Assembly: GCA_963680875.1 (NCBI GenBank)
Contig: OY804579.1
Coordinates: forward strand, 22,181,804 to 22,245,803
DNA length: 64,000 bases
DNA from: Bathymodiolus brooksi
Lineage: Eukaryota > Mollusca > Bivalvia > Mytilida > Modiolidae
Reading direction: 5' to 3'
The notes under the pieces are model-generated. The model was given only the letters and a program-made list of their open reading frames with translations. It ran no database searches and had not been told where the DNA came from. Positions 28,701 through 41,149 of this stretch are shown piece by piece. The position numbers were made by a program, and so were the translations under genes. Each line of letters begins with the position of its first letter. Within the stretch, counting starts at the first letter, position 1.

Positions 28701-31700
28701 AATGTGAACCTTGTCATCATCACATCTTCTACTGCTGTATTCTTACCGCTTTCTCATACTGAGAATAAATGTGAACCTTGTCATCATCACATCTTCTACT
28801 GCTGTATTCTTACCACTTTCTCATACTGAGAATAAATGTGAACCTTGTCATCATCACATCTTCTACTACTGTATTCTTACCACTTTCTCATACTGAGAAT
28901 AAATGTGAACCTTGTGATCATCACATCTTCTACTGCTGTATTCTTACCACTTTCTCATACTGAGAATAAATGTGAACCTTGTGATCATCACATCTTCTAC
29001 TGCTGTATTCTTACCACTTTCTCATACTGAGAATAAATGTGAACCTTGTCATCATCACATCTACTACTGTATTCTTACCACTTTCTCATACTGAGAATAA
29101 ATGTGAACCTTGTCATCATCACATCTTCTACTACTGTATTCTTACCACTTTCTCATACTGAGAATAAATGTGAACCTAGTCATCATCACATCTTCTACTG
29201 TATTCTTACCACTTTCTCATACTGAGAATAAATGTGAACCTTGTCCTCATCACATCTTCTACTACTGTATTCTTACCACTTTCTCATACTGAGAATAAAT
29301 GTGAACCTTGTCATCATCACATCTTCTACTGCTGTATTCTTACCACTTTCTCATACTGAGAATAAATGTGAACCTTGTCATCATCACATCTTCTACTGCT
29401 GTATTCTTACCACTTTCTCATACTGAGAATAAATGTGAACCTTGTCATCATCACATCTTCTACTGCTGTATTCTTACCACTTTCTCATACTGAGAATAAA
29501 TGTGAACCTTGTGATCATCACATCTTCTACTACTGTATTCTTACCACTTTCTCATACTGAGAATAAATGTGAACCTTGTGATCATCACATCTTCTACTGC
29601 TGTATTCTTACCACTTTCTCATACTGAGAATAAATGTGAACCTTGTGATCATCACATCTTCTACTGCTGTATTCTTACCACTTTCTCATACTTAGAATAA
29701 ATGTGAACCTTGTCATCATCACATCTTCTACTGCTGTATTCTTACCACTTTCTCATACTGAGAATAAATGTGAACCTTGTCATCATCACATCTTCTACTA
29801 CTGTATTCTTACCACTTTCTCATACTGAGAATAAATGTGAACCTTGTCATCATCACATCTACTACTGTATTCTTACGACTTTCTCATACTGAGAATAAAT
29901 GTGAACCTTGTCATCATCACATCTTCTACTGCTGTATTCTTACCACTTTCTCATACTGAGAATAAATGTGAACCTTGTCATCATCACATCTTCTACTATT
30001 GTATTCTTACCACTTTCTCATTCTGAGAATAAATGTGAACCTTGTCATCATCACATCTTCTACTGCTGTATTCTTACCACTTTCTCATACTGAGAATAAA
30101 TGTGAACCTTGTCATCATCACATCTTCTACTGCTGTATTCTTACCACTTTCTTATACTGAGAATAAATGTGAACCTTGTCATCATCACATCTTCTACTGC
30201 TGTATTCTTACCACTTTCTCATACTGAGAATAAATGTGAACCTTGTCATCATCACATCTTCTACTGCTGTATTCTTACCACTTTCTCATACTGAGAATAA
30301 ATGTGAACCTTGTCATCATCACATCTTCTACTACTGTATTCTTACCACTTTCTCATACTGAGAATAAATGTGAACCTTGTCATCATCACATCTTCTACTA
30401 CTGTATTCTTACCACTTTCTCATACTGAGAATAAATGTGAACCTTGTCATCATCACATCTTCTACTACTGTATTCTTACCACTTTCTCATACTGAGAATA
30501 AATGTGAACCTTGTCATCATCACATCTTCTACTACTGTATTCTTACCACTTTCTCATACTGAGAATAAATGTGAACCTTATCATCACATCTTCTACTACT
30601 GTATTCTTACCACTTTCTCATACTGAGAATAAATGTGAACCTTGTCATCATCACATCTTCTACTGCTGTATTCTTACCACCTTCTCATACTGAGAATAAA
30701 TGTGAACCTTGTGATCATCACATCTTCTACTACTGTATTCTTACCACTTTCTCATACTGAAAATAAATGTGAACCTTGTCATCATCACATCTTCTACTGC
30801 TGTATTCTTACCACTTTCTCATACTGAGAATAAATGTGAACCTTGTCATCATCACATCTTCCACTGCTGTATTCTTACCACTTTCTCATACTGAGAATAA
30901 ATGTGAACCTTGTGATCATCACATCTTCTACTGCTGTATTCTTACCACTTTCTCATACTGAGAATAAATGTGAACCTTGTGATCATCACATCTTCTACTG
31001 CTGTATTCTTACCACTTTCTCATACTGAGAATAAATGTGAACCTTGTCATCATCACATCTTCTACTGCTGTATTCTTACCACGTTCTCATACTGAGAATA
31101 CATGTGAACCTTGTCATCATCACATCTTCTACTGCTGTATTCTTACCACTTTCTCATACTGAGAATAAATGTGAACCTTGTCATCATCACATCTTCTACT
31201 GCTGTATTCTTACCACTTTCTCATACTGAGAATACATGTGAACCTTGTCATCATCACATCTTCTACTGCTGTATTCTTACCACTTTCTCATACTGAGAAT
31301 AAATGTGAACCTTGTCATCACATCTTCCACTGCTGTATTCTTACCACTTTCTCATACTGAGAATAAATGTGAACCTTGTCATCATCACATCTACTGCTGT
31401 ATTCTTACCACTTTCTCATACTGAGAATAAATGTGAACCTTGTCATCATCACATCTTCTACTGCTGTATTCTTACCACTTTCTCATACTGAGAATAAATG
31501 TGAACCTTGTCATCATCACATCTTCTACTGCTGTATTCTTACCACTTTCTCATACTGAGAATAAATGTGAACCTTGTCATCATCACATCTTCTACTACTG
31601 TATTCTTACCACTTTCTCATACTGAGAATAAATGTGAACCTTGTCATCATCACATCTTCTACTGCTGTATTCTTACCACTTTCTCATACTGAGAATAAAT

Positions 31701-34700
31701 GTGAACCTTGTGATCATCACATCTTCTACTGCTGTATTCTTACCACTTTCTCATACTGAGAATAAATGTGAACCTTGTCATCATCACATCTTCTACTGCT
31801 GTATTCTTACCACTTTCTCATACTGAGAATAAATGTGAACCTTGTCATCATCACATCTTCTACTGCTGTATTCTTACCACTTTCTCATACTGAGAATAAA
31901 TGTGAACCTTGTGATCATCACATCTTCTACTGCTGTATTCTTACCACGTTCTCATACTGAGAATACATGTGAACCTTGTCATCATCACATCTTCTACTGC
32001 TGTATTCTTACCACTTTCTCATACTGAGAATAAATGTGAACCTTGTCATCATCACATCTTCTACTACTGTATTCTTACCACTTTCTCATACTGAGAATAA
32101 ATGTGAACCTTGTCATCATCACATCTTCTACTGCTGTATTCTTACCACTTTCTCATACTGAGAATACATGTGAACCTTGTCATCATCACATCTTCTACTG
32201 CTGTATTCTTACCACTTTCTCATACTGAGAATAAATGTGAACCTTGTCATCATCACATCTTCTACTGCTGTATTCTTACCACTTTCTCATACTGAGAATG
32301 AATGTGAACCTTGTGATCATCACATCTTCTACTGCTGTATTCTTACCACTTTCTCATACTGAGAATAAATGTGAACCTTGTGATCATCACATCTTCTACT
32401 GCTGTATTCTTACCACTTTCTCATACTGAGAATAAATGTGAACCTTGTCATCATCACATCTTCTACTGCTGTATTCTTACCACTTTCTCATACTGAGAAT
32501 AAATGTGAACCTTGTGATCATCACATCTTCTACTGCTGTATTCTTACCACTTTCTCATACTGAGAATAAATGTGAACCTTGTGATCATCACATCTTCTAC
32601 TGCTGTATTCTTACCACTTTCTCATACTGAGAATAAATGTGAACCTTGTCATCATCACATCTTCTACTGAATAATAAATGTGAACCTTGTCATCATCACA
32701 TCTTCTACTGCTGTATTCTTACCACTTTCTCATACTGAGAATACATGTGAACCTTGTCATCATCACATCTTCTACTGCTGTATTCTTACCACTTTCTCAT
32801 ACTGAGAATAAATGTGAACCTTGTCATCATCACATCTTCTACTGCTGTATTCTTACCACTTTCTCATACTGAGAATAAATGTGAACCTTGTCATCATCAC
32901 ATCTTCTACTGCTGTATTCTTACCACTTTCTCATACTAAGAATAAATGTGAACCTTGTTATCATCACATCTTCTACTGCTGTATTCTTACCACTTTCTCA
33001 TACTGAGAATACATGTGAACCTTGTCATCATCACATCTTCTACTGCTGTATTCTTACCACTTTCTCATACTGAGAATAAATGTGAACCTTGTGATCATCA
33101 CATCTTCTACTGCTGTATTCTTACCACTTTCTCATACTGAGAATAAATGTGAACCTTGTGATCATCACATCTTCTACTGCTGTATTCTTACCACTTTCTC
33201 ATACTGAGAATAAATGTGAACCTTGTGATCATCACATCTTCTACTGCTGTATTCTTACCACTTTCTCATACTGAGAATAAATGTGAACCTTGTCATCATC
33301 ACATCTTCTACTGCTGTATTATTACCACTTTCTCATACTGAGAATAAATGTGAACCTTGTCATCATCACATCTTCTACTGCTGTTTTCTTGCCACTTTCT
33401 CATACTGAGAATAAATATGAACCTTTTCATCATCACATCTTCTACTGCTGTATTCTTACCACTTTCTCATACTGAGAATAAATGTGAACCTTGTGATCAT
33501 CACATCTTCTACTGCTGTATTCTTACCACTTTCTCATACTGAGAATAAATGTGAACCTTGTGATCATCACATCTTCTACTGCTGTATTCTTACCACTTTC
33601 TCATACTGAGAATAAATGTGAACCTTGTCATCATCACATCTTCTACTGCTGTATTCTTACCACTTTCTCATACTGAGAATAAATGTGAACCTTGTCATCA
33701 TCACATCTTCTACTGCTGTATTCTTACCACTTTCTCATACTGAGAATAAATGTGAACCTTGTGATCATCACATCTTCTACTGCTGTATTCTTACCACTTT
33801 CTCATACTGAGAATAAATGTGAACCTTGTGATCATCACATCTTCTACTGCTGTATTCTTACCACTTTCTCATACTGAGAATAAATGTGAACCTTGTCATC
33901 ATCACATCTTCTACTGCTGTATTCTTACCACGTTCTCATACTGAGAATACATGTGAACCTTGTCATCATCACATCTTCTACTGCTGTATTCTTACCACTT
34001 TCTCATACTGAGAATAAATGTGAACCTTGTCATCATCACATCTTCTACTACTGTATTCTTACCACTTTCTCATACTGAGAATAAATGTGAACCTTGTCAT
34101 CATCACATCTTCTACTGCTGTATTCTTACCACTTTCTCATACTGAGAATACATGTGAACCTTGTCATCATCACATCTTCTACTGCTGTATTCTTACCACT
34201 TTCTCATACTGAGAATAAATGTGAACCTTGTCATCATCACATCTTCCACTGCTGTATTCTTACCACTTTCTCATACTGAGAATAAATGTGAACCTTGTCA
34301 TCATCACATCTTCTACTGCTGTATTCTTACCACTTTCTCATACTGAGAATAAATGTGAACCTTGTGATCATCACATCTTCTACTGCTGTATTCTTACCAC
34401 TTTCTCATACTGAGAATAAATGTGAACCTTGTGATCATCACATCTTCTACTGCTGTATTCTTACCACTTTCTCATACTGAGAATAAATGTGAACCTTGTC
34501 ATCATCACATCTTCTACTGCTGTATTCTTACCACTTTCTCATACTGAGAATAAATGTGAACCTTGTCATCATCACATCTTCTACTGCTGTATTCTTACCA
34601 CTTTCTCATACTGAGAATAAATGTGAACCTTGTCATCATCACATCTTCTACTGCTGTATTCTTACCACTTTCTCATACTGAGAATAAATGTGAACCTTGT

Positions 34701-35212
34701 CATCATCACATCTTCTACTGCTGTATTCTTACCACTTTCTCATACTGAGAATACATGTGAACCTTGTCATCATCACATCTTCTACTGCTGTATTCTTACC
34801 ACTTTCTCATACTGAGAATAAATGTGAACCTTGTGATCATCACATCTTCTACTGCTGTATTCTTACCACTTTCTCATACTGAGAATAAATGTGAACCTTG
34901 TCATCATCACATCTTCTACTGCTGTATTCTTACCACTTTCTCATACTAAGAATAAATGTGAACCTTGTTATCATCACATCTTCTACTGCTGTATTCTTAC
35001 CACTTTCTCATACTGAGAATAAATGTGAACCTTGTCATCATCACATCTTCTACTGCTGTATTCTTACCACTTTCTCATACTGAGAATAAATGTGAACCTT
35101 GTGATCATCACATCTTCTACTGCTGTATTCTTACCACTTTCTCATACTGAGAATAAATGTGAACCTTGTCATCATCACATCTTCTACTGCTGTATTCTTA
35201 CCACTTTCTCAT
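22761..35212 (+). repeat. 67-bp satellite array, about 186 copies, 12.4 kb
   Basis: Every unit is 67 bp, starting ACTGAGAATAAATGTGAACC, then TTGTCATCATCACATCTTCT, then ACTGCTGTATTCTTACCACT and TTCTCAT. Copies are nearly identical. Recurrent variants are GTCATC/GTGATC, ACTGCTG/ACTACTG, a 3-bp deletion (CATCTACTACTG), AATAAATG/AATACATG and CATC/CCTC. Neighbouring variants recur in the same order at offsets of 2400 bp (25848-26700 with 28248-29100), 2534 bp (24112-24500 with 26646-27030) and 2997 bp (27645-28110 with 30642-31107). The array therefore has higher-order structure. The 60-61-codon frames of each pair of units are artefacts. The array lies wholly in the CaMKII intron. Confidence 0.97.
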
Positions 35213-36155
35213 TGATAACAATCACATTGAGATTGCCCTATAGACATTTCCTTAAAGAGTAATACCCCCTTTTTACCTCACCTGGTCCAAAGTACAATGT
35301 CAGATTTTGTTGTAACTGCTTTCGTCATTGTCGTTCGTCGTCTCTAAACTTTAAATCTTTTTCTGGGAAACCACTAGGTTCAGTGAACCTAAACTTGGCA
35401 GGAATACTCACTGGGCAGACCTGTACTAGTTTGTGTATTTCGTGTTGATTGGAGATTCAACATGGCTGCCATGGCCAAAAATATGTTGTTATTGGCTGAA
35501 GATTTGAAAGATCTTCTTGTCAGAAACAGCATAGCATATGGAATTTTTTACATTATGTGAATGATCGTAGGATTGTCCTCTTATCTAATTCATTTATAAT
35601 GTAATGGTAGGGACAGGCTGCTGACATCTGTCAAGAAAGTTGCATTTTGTATTGGGTAACAGTAGGGACAGATTATAGACATACAACTTTATAACGAATT
35701 GGCCAAAAGATTTTTAAAAAAAAGAGGGGGTCTATATTTCCTAGAGACAAATCACTACAAACTCAGCAGTAGAGCTTTCTTTGACTGAATACAGTAAACA
35801 TTGCTGAAATGCCTTGAAATACATTCCTAATAAAAAAACAATCTATCATTTCCATTTTGGTAAAGTATTTTTTCCATACAATCTATTTTTAACTCCCTAT
35901 TTATATTGTTTCCTACACCTTTTCCACATAGATATCCCCTGAGATGTCCCATAAAAATAGGCATTTCCTTAAATCTAATGGCAGGAGTATTAAAACACTT
36001 GATTAGATGAGATTTACAAAGCTGAGCAATACTGACAATATCCAGTACACAAAATTGAAACTACAAGTGAGGATATTTCTTCTGTCGTATCAGTTGAAAT
36101 TAAAGGTCCGTCCATTTCAGTATTAACCACCAACACGTGAAAATTAAGGTTTTTT
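35213..36155 (+). repeat. Intron with a hairpin-headed repeat fragment at the left
   Basis: At 35270-35560, CCTCACCTGGTCCAAAG is followed by TCGTTCGTCGTCTCTAAACT, CTGGGAAACCACTAGG and TAAACTTGGCAGGAATA. These are motifs of the CTCACCTGG repeat class at 61583, here only one or two units. The rest, to 36155, has no recognisable feature. Confidence 0.6.
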
Positions 36156-36157
36156 TA

Positions 36158-36995
36158 TCCCCTCGCCAACGAAGTTGCGAAGGGATATAGTAACGCTACC
36201 GTCTGTCTGTCCTTCCGTAACATCCTTGTGAACAATGGATTTTGACCAAACTTGGTACATACTTAGTCCTTAAGAGAATCTGGAACCCTATTGATTTTCA
36301 AGGTCATAGGTCAAAGATCAAGGTCACAGGGTCAAATTTTTGAGACAATTCAGTATGCACTTTGTCATTGCAAATTCTCCTACATGATTAATCAGAAGTT
36401 CATGAAACTTTGTACATTGCAAGATCCTAATATGAAGATGTGCACATTAGTAGGATATCCCAGTCCATTGAGTTTTACCCCTGTTATGCTTCTTTGGACT
36501 TAGACATTTTGAGACAATTCACCATGCGCTTTGTCATCACAACTCCTCCCACATGCTTAATGAGATGTTTGTGAAACTTAGTATATTGCGAGAACCTAAT
36601 ATGAAGATGTGCACATTAGTAGTTTATCCTGGTCCATTGAGTTTTGCCAGAGTTATGCCCGTTTGGACTTGGAAATTTGATACAATTCACTGTGCACTTT
36701 GTCATCACAACTCACGCATGCTTAATGAGATGTTTGTGAAACTTAGTATATTGCAAGATCCTAATATGAAGATGTGCACATTAGTACCATATCCCGGTCC
36801 ATTGAGTTTTTCTAGAGTTATGCCCAAAACTATGCACTTGTACATCCTTAGATTCTAATGTGCAGTTATATGCATTCAAACATAGAAATTCACCATTTGA
36901 ACTTTTCTTCACGAAATATTGTTATTTGCAAGGTCATAGGTCAAAGGTCAAGGTCACCGGGTCAAATTTTTAGGCGAGGGGATATGCCATGCTTT
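36158..36995 (+). repeat. Hairpin-headed repeat, CCCCTCGCCAACG family, ~168-bp internal units
   Basis: The head is TATCCCCTCGCCAACGAAGT then TGCGAAGGGATA, a palindrome at 36158-36187, followed by CGTCTGTCTGTCCTTCCGTA. Internal units marked by GTCATTGCAAATTC/GTCATCACAACTC start at 36364, 36533 and 36701 (periods 169 and 168 bp). Both flanks of the tandem block carry AAGGTCATAGGTCAAAG. The end GGCGAGGGGATA at about 36974-36985 mirrors the head. The 101-codon frame 36553-36858 is a by-product of the units. Confidence 0.8.
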
Positions 36996-38130
36996 GCGTT
37001 GCCCTTGTTTAATGTAAATTACGGTATGGGGTGGATGTGCATGAGACAACTTTCCCAAGATACACTGGTAGGCATGTTCCCAAATGTTCCTGTGGTACCC
37101 ATTCCCAAATCAGGTCTCGTTGATTAAGTAATATTAACTGTATAATATCATAACTTATTTAAGATATGATCCCTTATTTGGAATATTGCATTCCTATGTA
37201 TTACAAGTCATATTAGTTTTTGTTAACTGAAATAACTAAGTTCAGTTCAGTTGTCATCTTTGCAGGTCAAGGGTTATGATCCACCTCCCATGCTGTTCAA
37301 TCTTGGCAGCGTTAGCTGTAATATAATTTATGTGCTCTGTCGTATGCTGGAATTCATCTGTAACATTCCTTATAGTGATGTCATTTTCAGCTAATCAGCA
37401 CAAGGTGTTCATTTCACCTGATTTCAAAATATGTACACAGTTAACTGAAAAAAATTAGTGTGTCCACAAAAATTATTCTGTGCCTTTTTGTTTTAACAGT
37501 GTCCCAGGGTAATGCCTACATGTTCCTATTTTTTATGTTAACATTTTCCCAACAAAGCGCATGTTTTCGTAACTTGCATTCTAATGGTTGTAGCTATTGC
37601 TGGCTGCATCTAGTTAAAATCATTACCATGTGACCATGAAAATTTGGCTAAAACAGCGAATAGTGTTGAGTAGGGGAAGTAAGTCGTAATTATTTGGTCG
37701 TTGAAGATGTTCCAACGTATAGGGAAAACTGATATACATATGGACAATGTGTAATATTTAGACTGCAACATTTGACTTCACTGATTTTTCTCATCTAAAT
37801 CAATCGGTAATAGACAAGCAGATTTTAGGGGTAATGCGACACAATTTAAAATTTTAACTCTAGAAAGAAATCAAATACACAATTCCAGAAATTGTAAAAG
37901 CAGTGATGAGATCATGAATTTATATACAGTTTTTCAGCTAGACTTTGAAATCTTCAGGACAATGGCCAGTTTTTATCAAAATTTCTTCAGCACATTCTTT
38001 AATAGTTAAACTAATTTTCTAAAGTTCTTCAGGACAATTTGAGAAATATGTGGGCAAATGTCCTGAGAATGATGTCTAGCTGAATCACTGATATATTTTT
38101 GTCTTTTGGGTACAATAATGATTATTACAT
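36996..38130 (+). other. Intron, unique
   Basis: No exon or repeat family is recognised. Two weakly similar stretches (AATCTTCAGGACAATGGCCA and AAAGTTCTTCAGGACAATTT, about 75 bp apart near 37950-38040) may be a small duplication. Confidence 0.5.
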
Positions 38131-38135
38131 TGATA

Positions 38136-38298
38136 CAGTAGTTCTCCCTCTTATAAGGTCACCCCTATCATCAGACCAGATTACAGATGCACTGAGATAG
38201 TGAAATAGTATTCAATGGTCCTCCTCAAAAGAGGCCACCCCTTTTATTTATTTCATTTCTTTGGAGGAGGGGGTGGCCATATAAAATTGGGACTACTA
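38136..38298. mobile_element. Mariner-like MITE related to the source of the 48-bp minisatellite
   Basis: The left end is CAGTAGTTCTCCCTCTTATA after TA at 38134-38135. The right end is AATTGGGACTACTA before TA at 38299-38300. The reversed right end, TAGTAGTCCC, matches CAGTAGTTCTCCC imperfectly. The interior CAGATGCACTGAGATAGTGA and CCTCCTCAAAAGAGGCCACC parallel 8541-8640. 163 bp, non-coding. Confidence 0.65.
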
Positions 38299-38350
38299 TA
38301 CCACATTGACACACACGTTAGGCTGATTGTTATCAAAGGTGACAGTAAAA

Positions 38351-39545
38351 CGCTAGGGACATCAAAATCCTAATTTCCTTGGCTGTATATTAATTTCCAT
38401 CAGGAAGTGCTAATTATTCGTACTTTTCAGCGGAGATTCCATGTGAAATGTAAGGATTAATACACAATAATGGAGATTAGATTCAAATCGAGAGATTTAT
38501 ACATGCATCGAGAGATTATAACCTGTATCGGTAAATTATTACTTCGTAGTTCAATTTCATACTTTATTTGGCAGGGTTTAATCGATAATCTTTAAAAATA
38601 TATATATATATAGATGTTTGTACATTTATCGATTTTTTACGGATGGGTACGTATATATATACGCGATCGAGTTGAGAAAAATTGGATGTTTGTTTTCATT
38701 TAGTTATGTATCGACAGCTATAGTGTATTTATGAATAAAATATGTTTAAAATGAAATAGTGTATTTACCGTTGGCAGAAGTAAAAAAAACGAATTCGCAA
38801 CAAATGAAAACGGAATACATATTTCGCCAAAGATCGAGTCTGTATTAATGAATATATATATATGCAATCAAGTATTCACGGCTGACAAAAAATAATAAAC
38901 GTAATTTACACATTTCACCAAGATCGAGTTTAACAGCCGGTTTAATTTTCATGAATTAAAGGATGAATTTTGAAATAAAAATTCCTTCTGTCCTGACCAC
39001 ACAGGTGTTATAATTATCACGCCATGTACATGTTTTCAACATGTTTGCATGTGTACTGATCGATTGCGAGAGCTATATATAGCACACAGGTAAGTTATAT
39101 ATTTTAGCTGCAGTACATTAATATGTATATATATTTTTTTTACAGACATTTCAAGAAAAGGTATCAAAATATAAAATCGCTTGTTTTGTGTTATACCACA
39201 AGTTAGTTTTTATCTTATAATTTTTAGTTCTTTTTTCATTAAACTTTAATTATCATTATTTCTGTATAGTGTACATGTACTAACAACTGTTTTCACTAAC
39301 AAAACAATTTCTTTTACAAGTTAATTGCTAACCCTTTCATTTGTATAGACAACAGAATATAATTATTGATTTTTGCAGGTGCGTACGTGTATATGTATCG
39401 ACGGCCTGTTGACAGAAAATAAAAACCGAATACACATTTCTCCCAGGTCGAGTTTTAAATTTAACAGACTGTTTTATGTTATTTTGTTACCTTCCATTCA
39501 ATTTTTTTTGTTGTAGTTTGTGTTTATATTATTTCTGTTAATGTT
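38351..39545 (+). repeat. Left arm of the giant inverted repeat
   Basis: Pairs with the right arm from the terminus to about TATGTTATTTTGTTACCTTC near 39476. Three internal motifs of the form CATTTC.CC..GATCGAGT occur at about 38820, 38910 and 39437, each followed by a segment rich in TTAAC. This suggests the arm itself grew by internal duplication. A short (TA)n tract at 38601-38615 is the site where the right arm acquired a 730-bp insertion. No ORF. Confidence 0.8.
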
Positions 39546-39929
39546 TTTTTTTTTAATTCAGTTTCTAATACAACTTTTTATGTTTATTATTCTTATTGTT
39601 CATTTTTATAACTGTGTTCATTAACAAAACAATTATGTTATAGGTTAATTGTTAATCCTTAGTAAGGTTTGACAGTCTTATCAATGAATTATGTAACTTT
39701 TATCAAGTTTTATGAAAGTAAATGATTTTTGTTATCACTTAATTATCTATAATTAAAATAAATGTAACGTTTCCACATTAGAAAAATGAGCTTCAAATTG
39801 TTTCTTGCCAATAATTTTATCATTTTATAGGTTAATGTTGTTTTAATTTTCATATTTCCAGAAAATAAGCTGGTTTGAAGCCTAGTCAACAACAGACCTA
39901 CAAAGAATTAAATTATTATATACATGTAT

Positions 39930-39960
<31 letters not shown>

Positions 39961-40477
39961 ATATTTTAGTTAGAAAAAATTATGGTAGAAGTAAGCAAAC
40001 ACATTTTTGTTCTCCACTTGCTCTTCCTTTCCCTTCATGCAGCTCCTATAGGATAAAACTACCTCACAGTTTATTAGGACTTCTGTAATGAAGGAGAGAA
40101 CTATATGGTGCCAAGGAGAGTTTATTTGAGGTGCCCGCAACACTGGTATTATAGGAATGGTGATTGTTAAAGACATCACATGATGCGAAGATGAGAATTA
40201 TGTACACATCACCAGTACCAGAAGTAGTAACATAAACAAATTATAAAAACCCGTTTTTGGTACTGTCGTATATTTGGACATATCAATTTAAACTGGTGCG
40301 ATGAATGAAAAAAAATCAATATGATTTTATTATATTATACAGAAAACAAGAGATTGTTTTGATTGTAGGAAATGCACAGAAAACATGATTTAAACAATGA
40401 AAGACAAAACAAAGAAATAAACATTTGAAAGGCAAAATAATACTTTTTTTTAATCCACTACAAAATGAAGTAATGTG
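39546..40477. other. Loop of the giant inverted repeat, left part
   Basis: Non-coding and AT-rich. AACAAAACAATTATGTTATA with GGTTAATTGTTAATCC at about 39625 echoes left-arm sequence near 39298. A (GT)n tract lies at 39942-39960. The 69-codon - strand frames have no recognisable domain. Confidence 0.5.
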
Positions 40478-41149
40478 TAAAGACCCGTTTACATGATCAA
40501 AGTTTTCCATCAAAAACTTTGTCAAAGTTTTTTGACCATGTAAACCTGCATCAAAAACTTTGACGGACTTTGATGGAATAGAACTCCATCCTATTTTTCT
40601 AAAAACTTTGATGGACTTTGATGGGAACTAACCAATCAGAATGATTTTTGGAATCAAGATCATTAAGATATTATGTAAACAGAAGCACATGGTAAATATG
40701 GTGGGAAACAACAGACAAACAAGTTCAAATAAAATGTCAAAATTTAACTGGACAAATGAGTTAGTAAATGATCTCATGATATATGGTCGGACCTTTTCCA
40801 GGAGCATATTAAATGTTTCTTTGCTCATTCTCATACTTTTATATTCATCAATATCTTCAGCCCTCAGCTCTTGCAGTAGAGTGTTATAGCAACTTCTGGT
40901 CCTCCTCCTTTGAAGCCAGGCTCTAGACCACATTCTCCTTGGTCTAACACGAAGTCTACGCAGCCTTCGCCTTAAAATCAAAGTGCACAAAATGCACACA
41001 TACAAAGCAACATACTCCTCAAAGTCAGCCATGTTTATGTTATCTTTGCATTTCCCGCCAATTCCCATCAAAAACTTTGATCCTGTAAACAGGGCAGTTC
41101 TTTATCAAAGTTTTTGATGGAAAACTTTGATCGTGTAAACGGGGCTTAA
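40478..41149 (-). mobile_element. PIF/Harbinger element, internally deleted, 666 bp
   Basis: The element spans 40481-41146 with TAA on both sides (40478-40480 and 41147-41149), the classical 3-bp TWA duplication of PIF/Harbinger transposons. The left terminus is AGACCCGTTTACATGATCAA. The right, in reverse, is AGCCCCGTTTACACGATCAA. The inverted match extends for about 41 bp through AGTTTTCCATCAAAAACTTT. Several additional copies of ATCAAAAACTTTGA/TCAAAGTTTTTGAT lie inside each end and could be transposase-binding subterminal repeats. It carries only the first part of a transposase gene and lies inside the 8.3-kb inverted-repeat element. Confidence 0.92.
40628..41032 (-). pseudogene. Harbinger transposase, N-terminal fragment
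   Basis: ATG at 41032 on the - strand starts MADFEEYVALYVCILC. It continues with RMWSRAWLQRRRTRSCYNTL, LQELRAEDIDEYKSMRMS and KETFNMLLEKVRPYIMRS. The order W(x)RxWLxRR, YNTLLxELRxED, YKxxxRMSxETFxxLLxxVxPxI is the N-terminal region of HARBI1-like (DDE_Tnp_4) transposases. Homology stops at about 40771. The remaining codons, a hydrophobic tail to 40628, are probably non-coding sequence joined by the internal deletion. The DDE catalytic residues are missing. An upstream in-frame ATG at 41071 is less likely because homology starts at MADFEE. Confidence 0.88.

Noticed and set aside
22660..35262. Over a hundred 60-61-codon frames starting MSSSHLLLLYSYHF
   Set aside because: They are the 67-bp satellite read through two to three frames until its own stop codon. 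The regular 67-bp spacing and identical endings at TACTGA show they are repeat artefacts.
36291..37127. Frames of 70-101 codons in the 36-37 kb repeat
   Set aside because: They follow the 168-bp internal units of a hairpin-headed repeat; the repeated text (FVKLSILREPNMKMCTLV) is a by-product.
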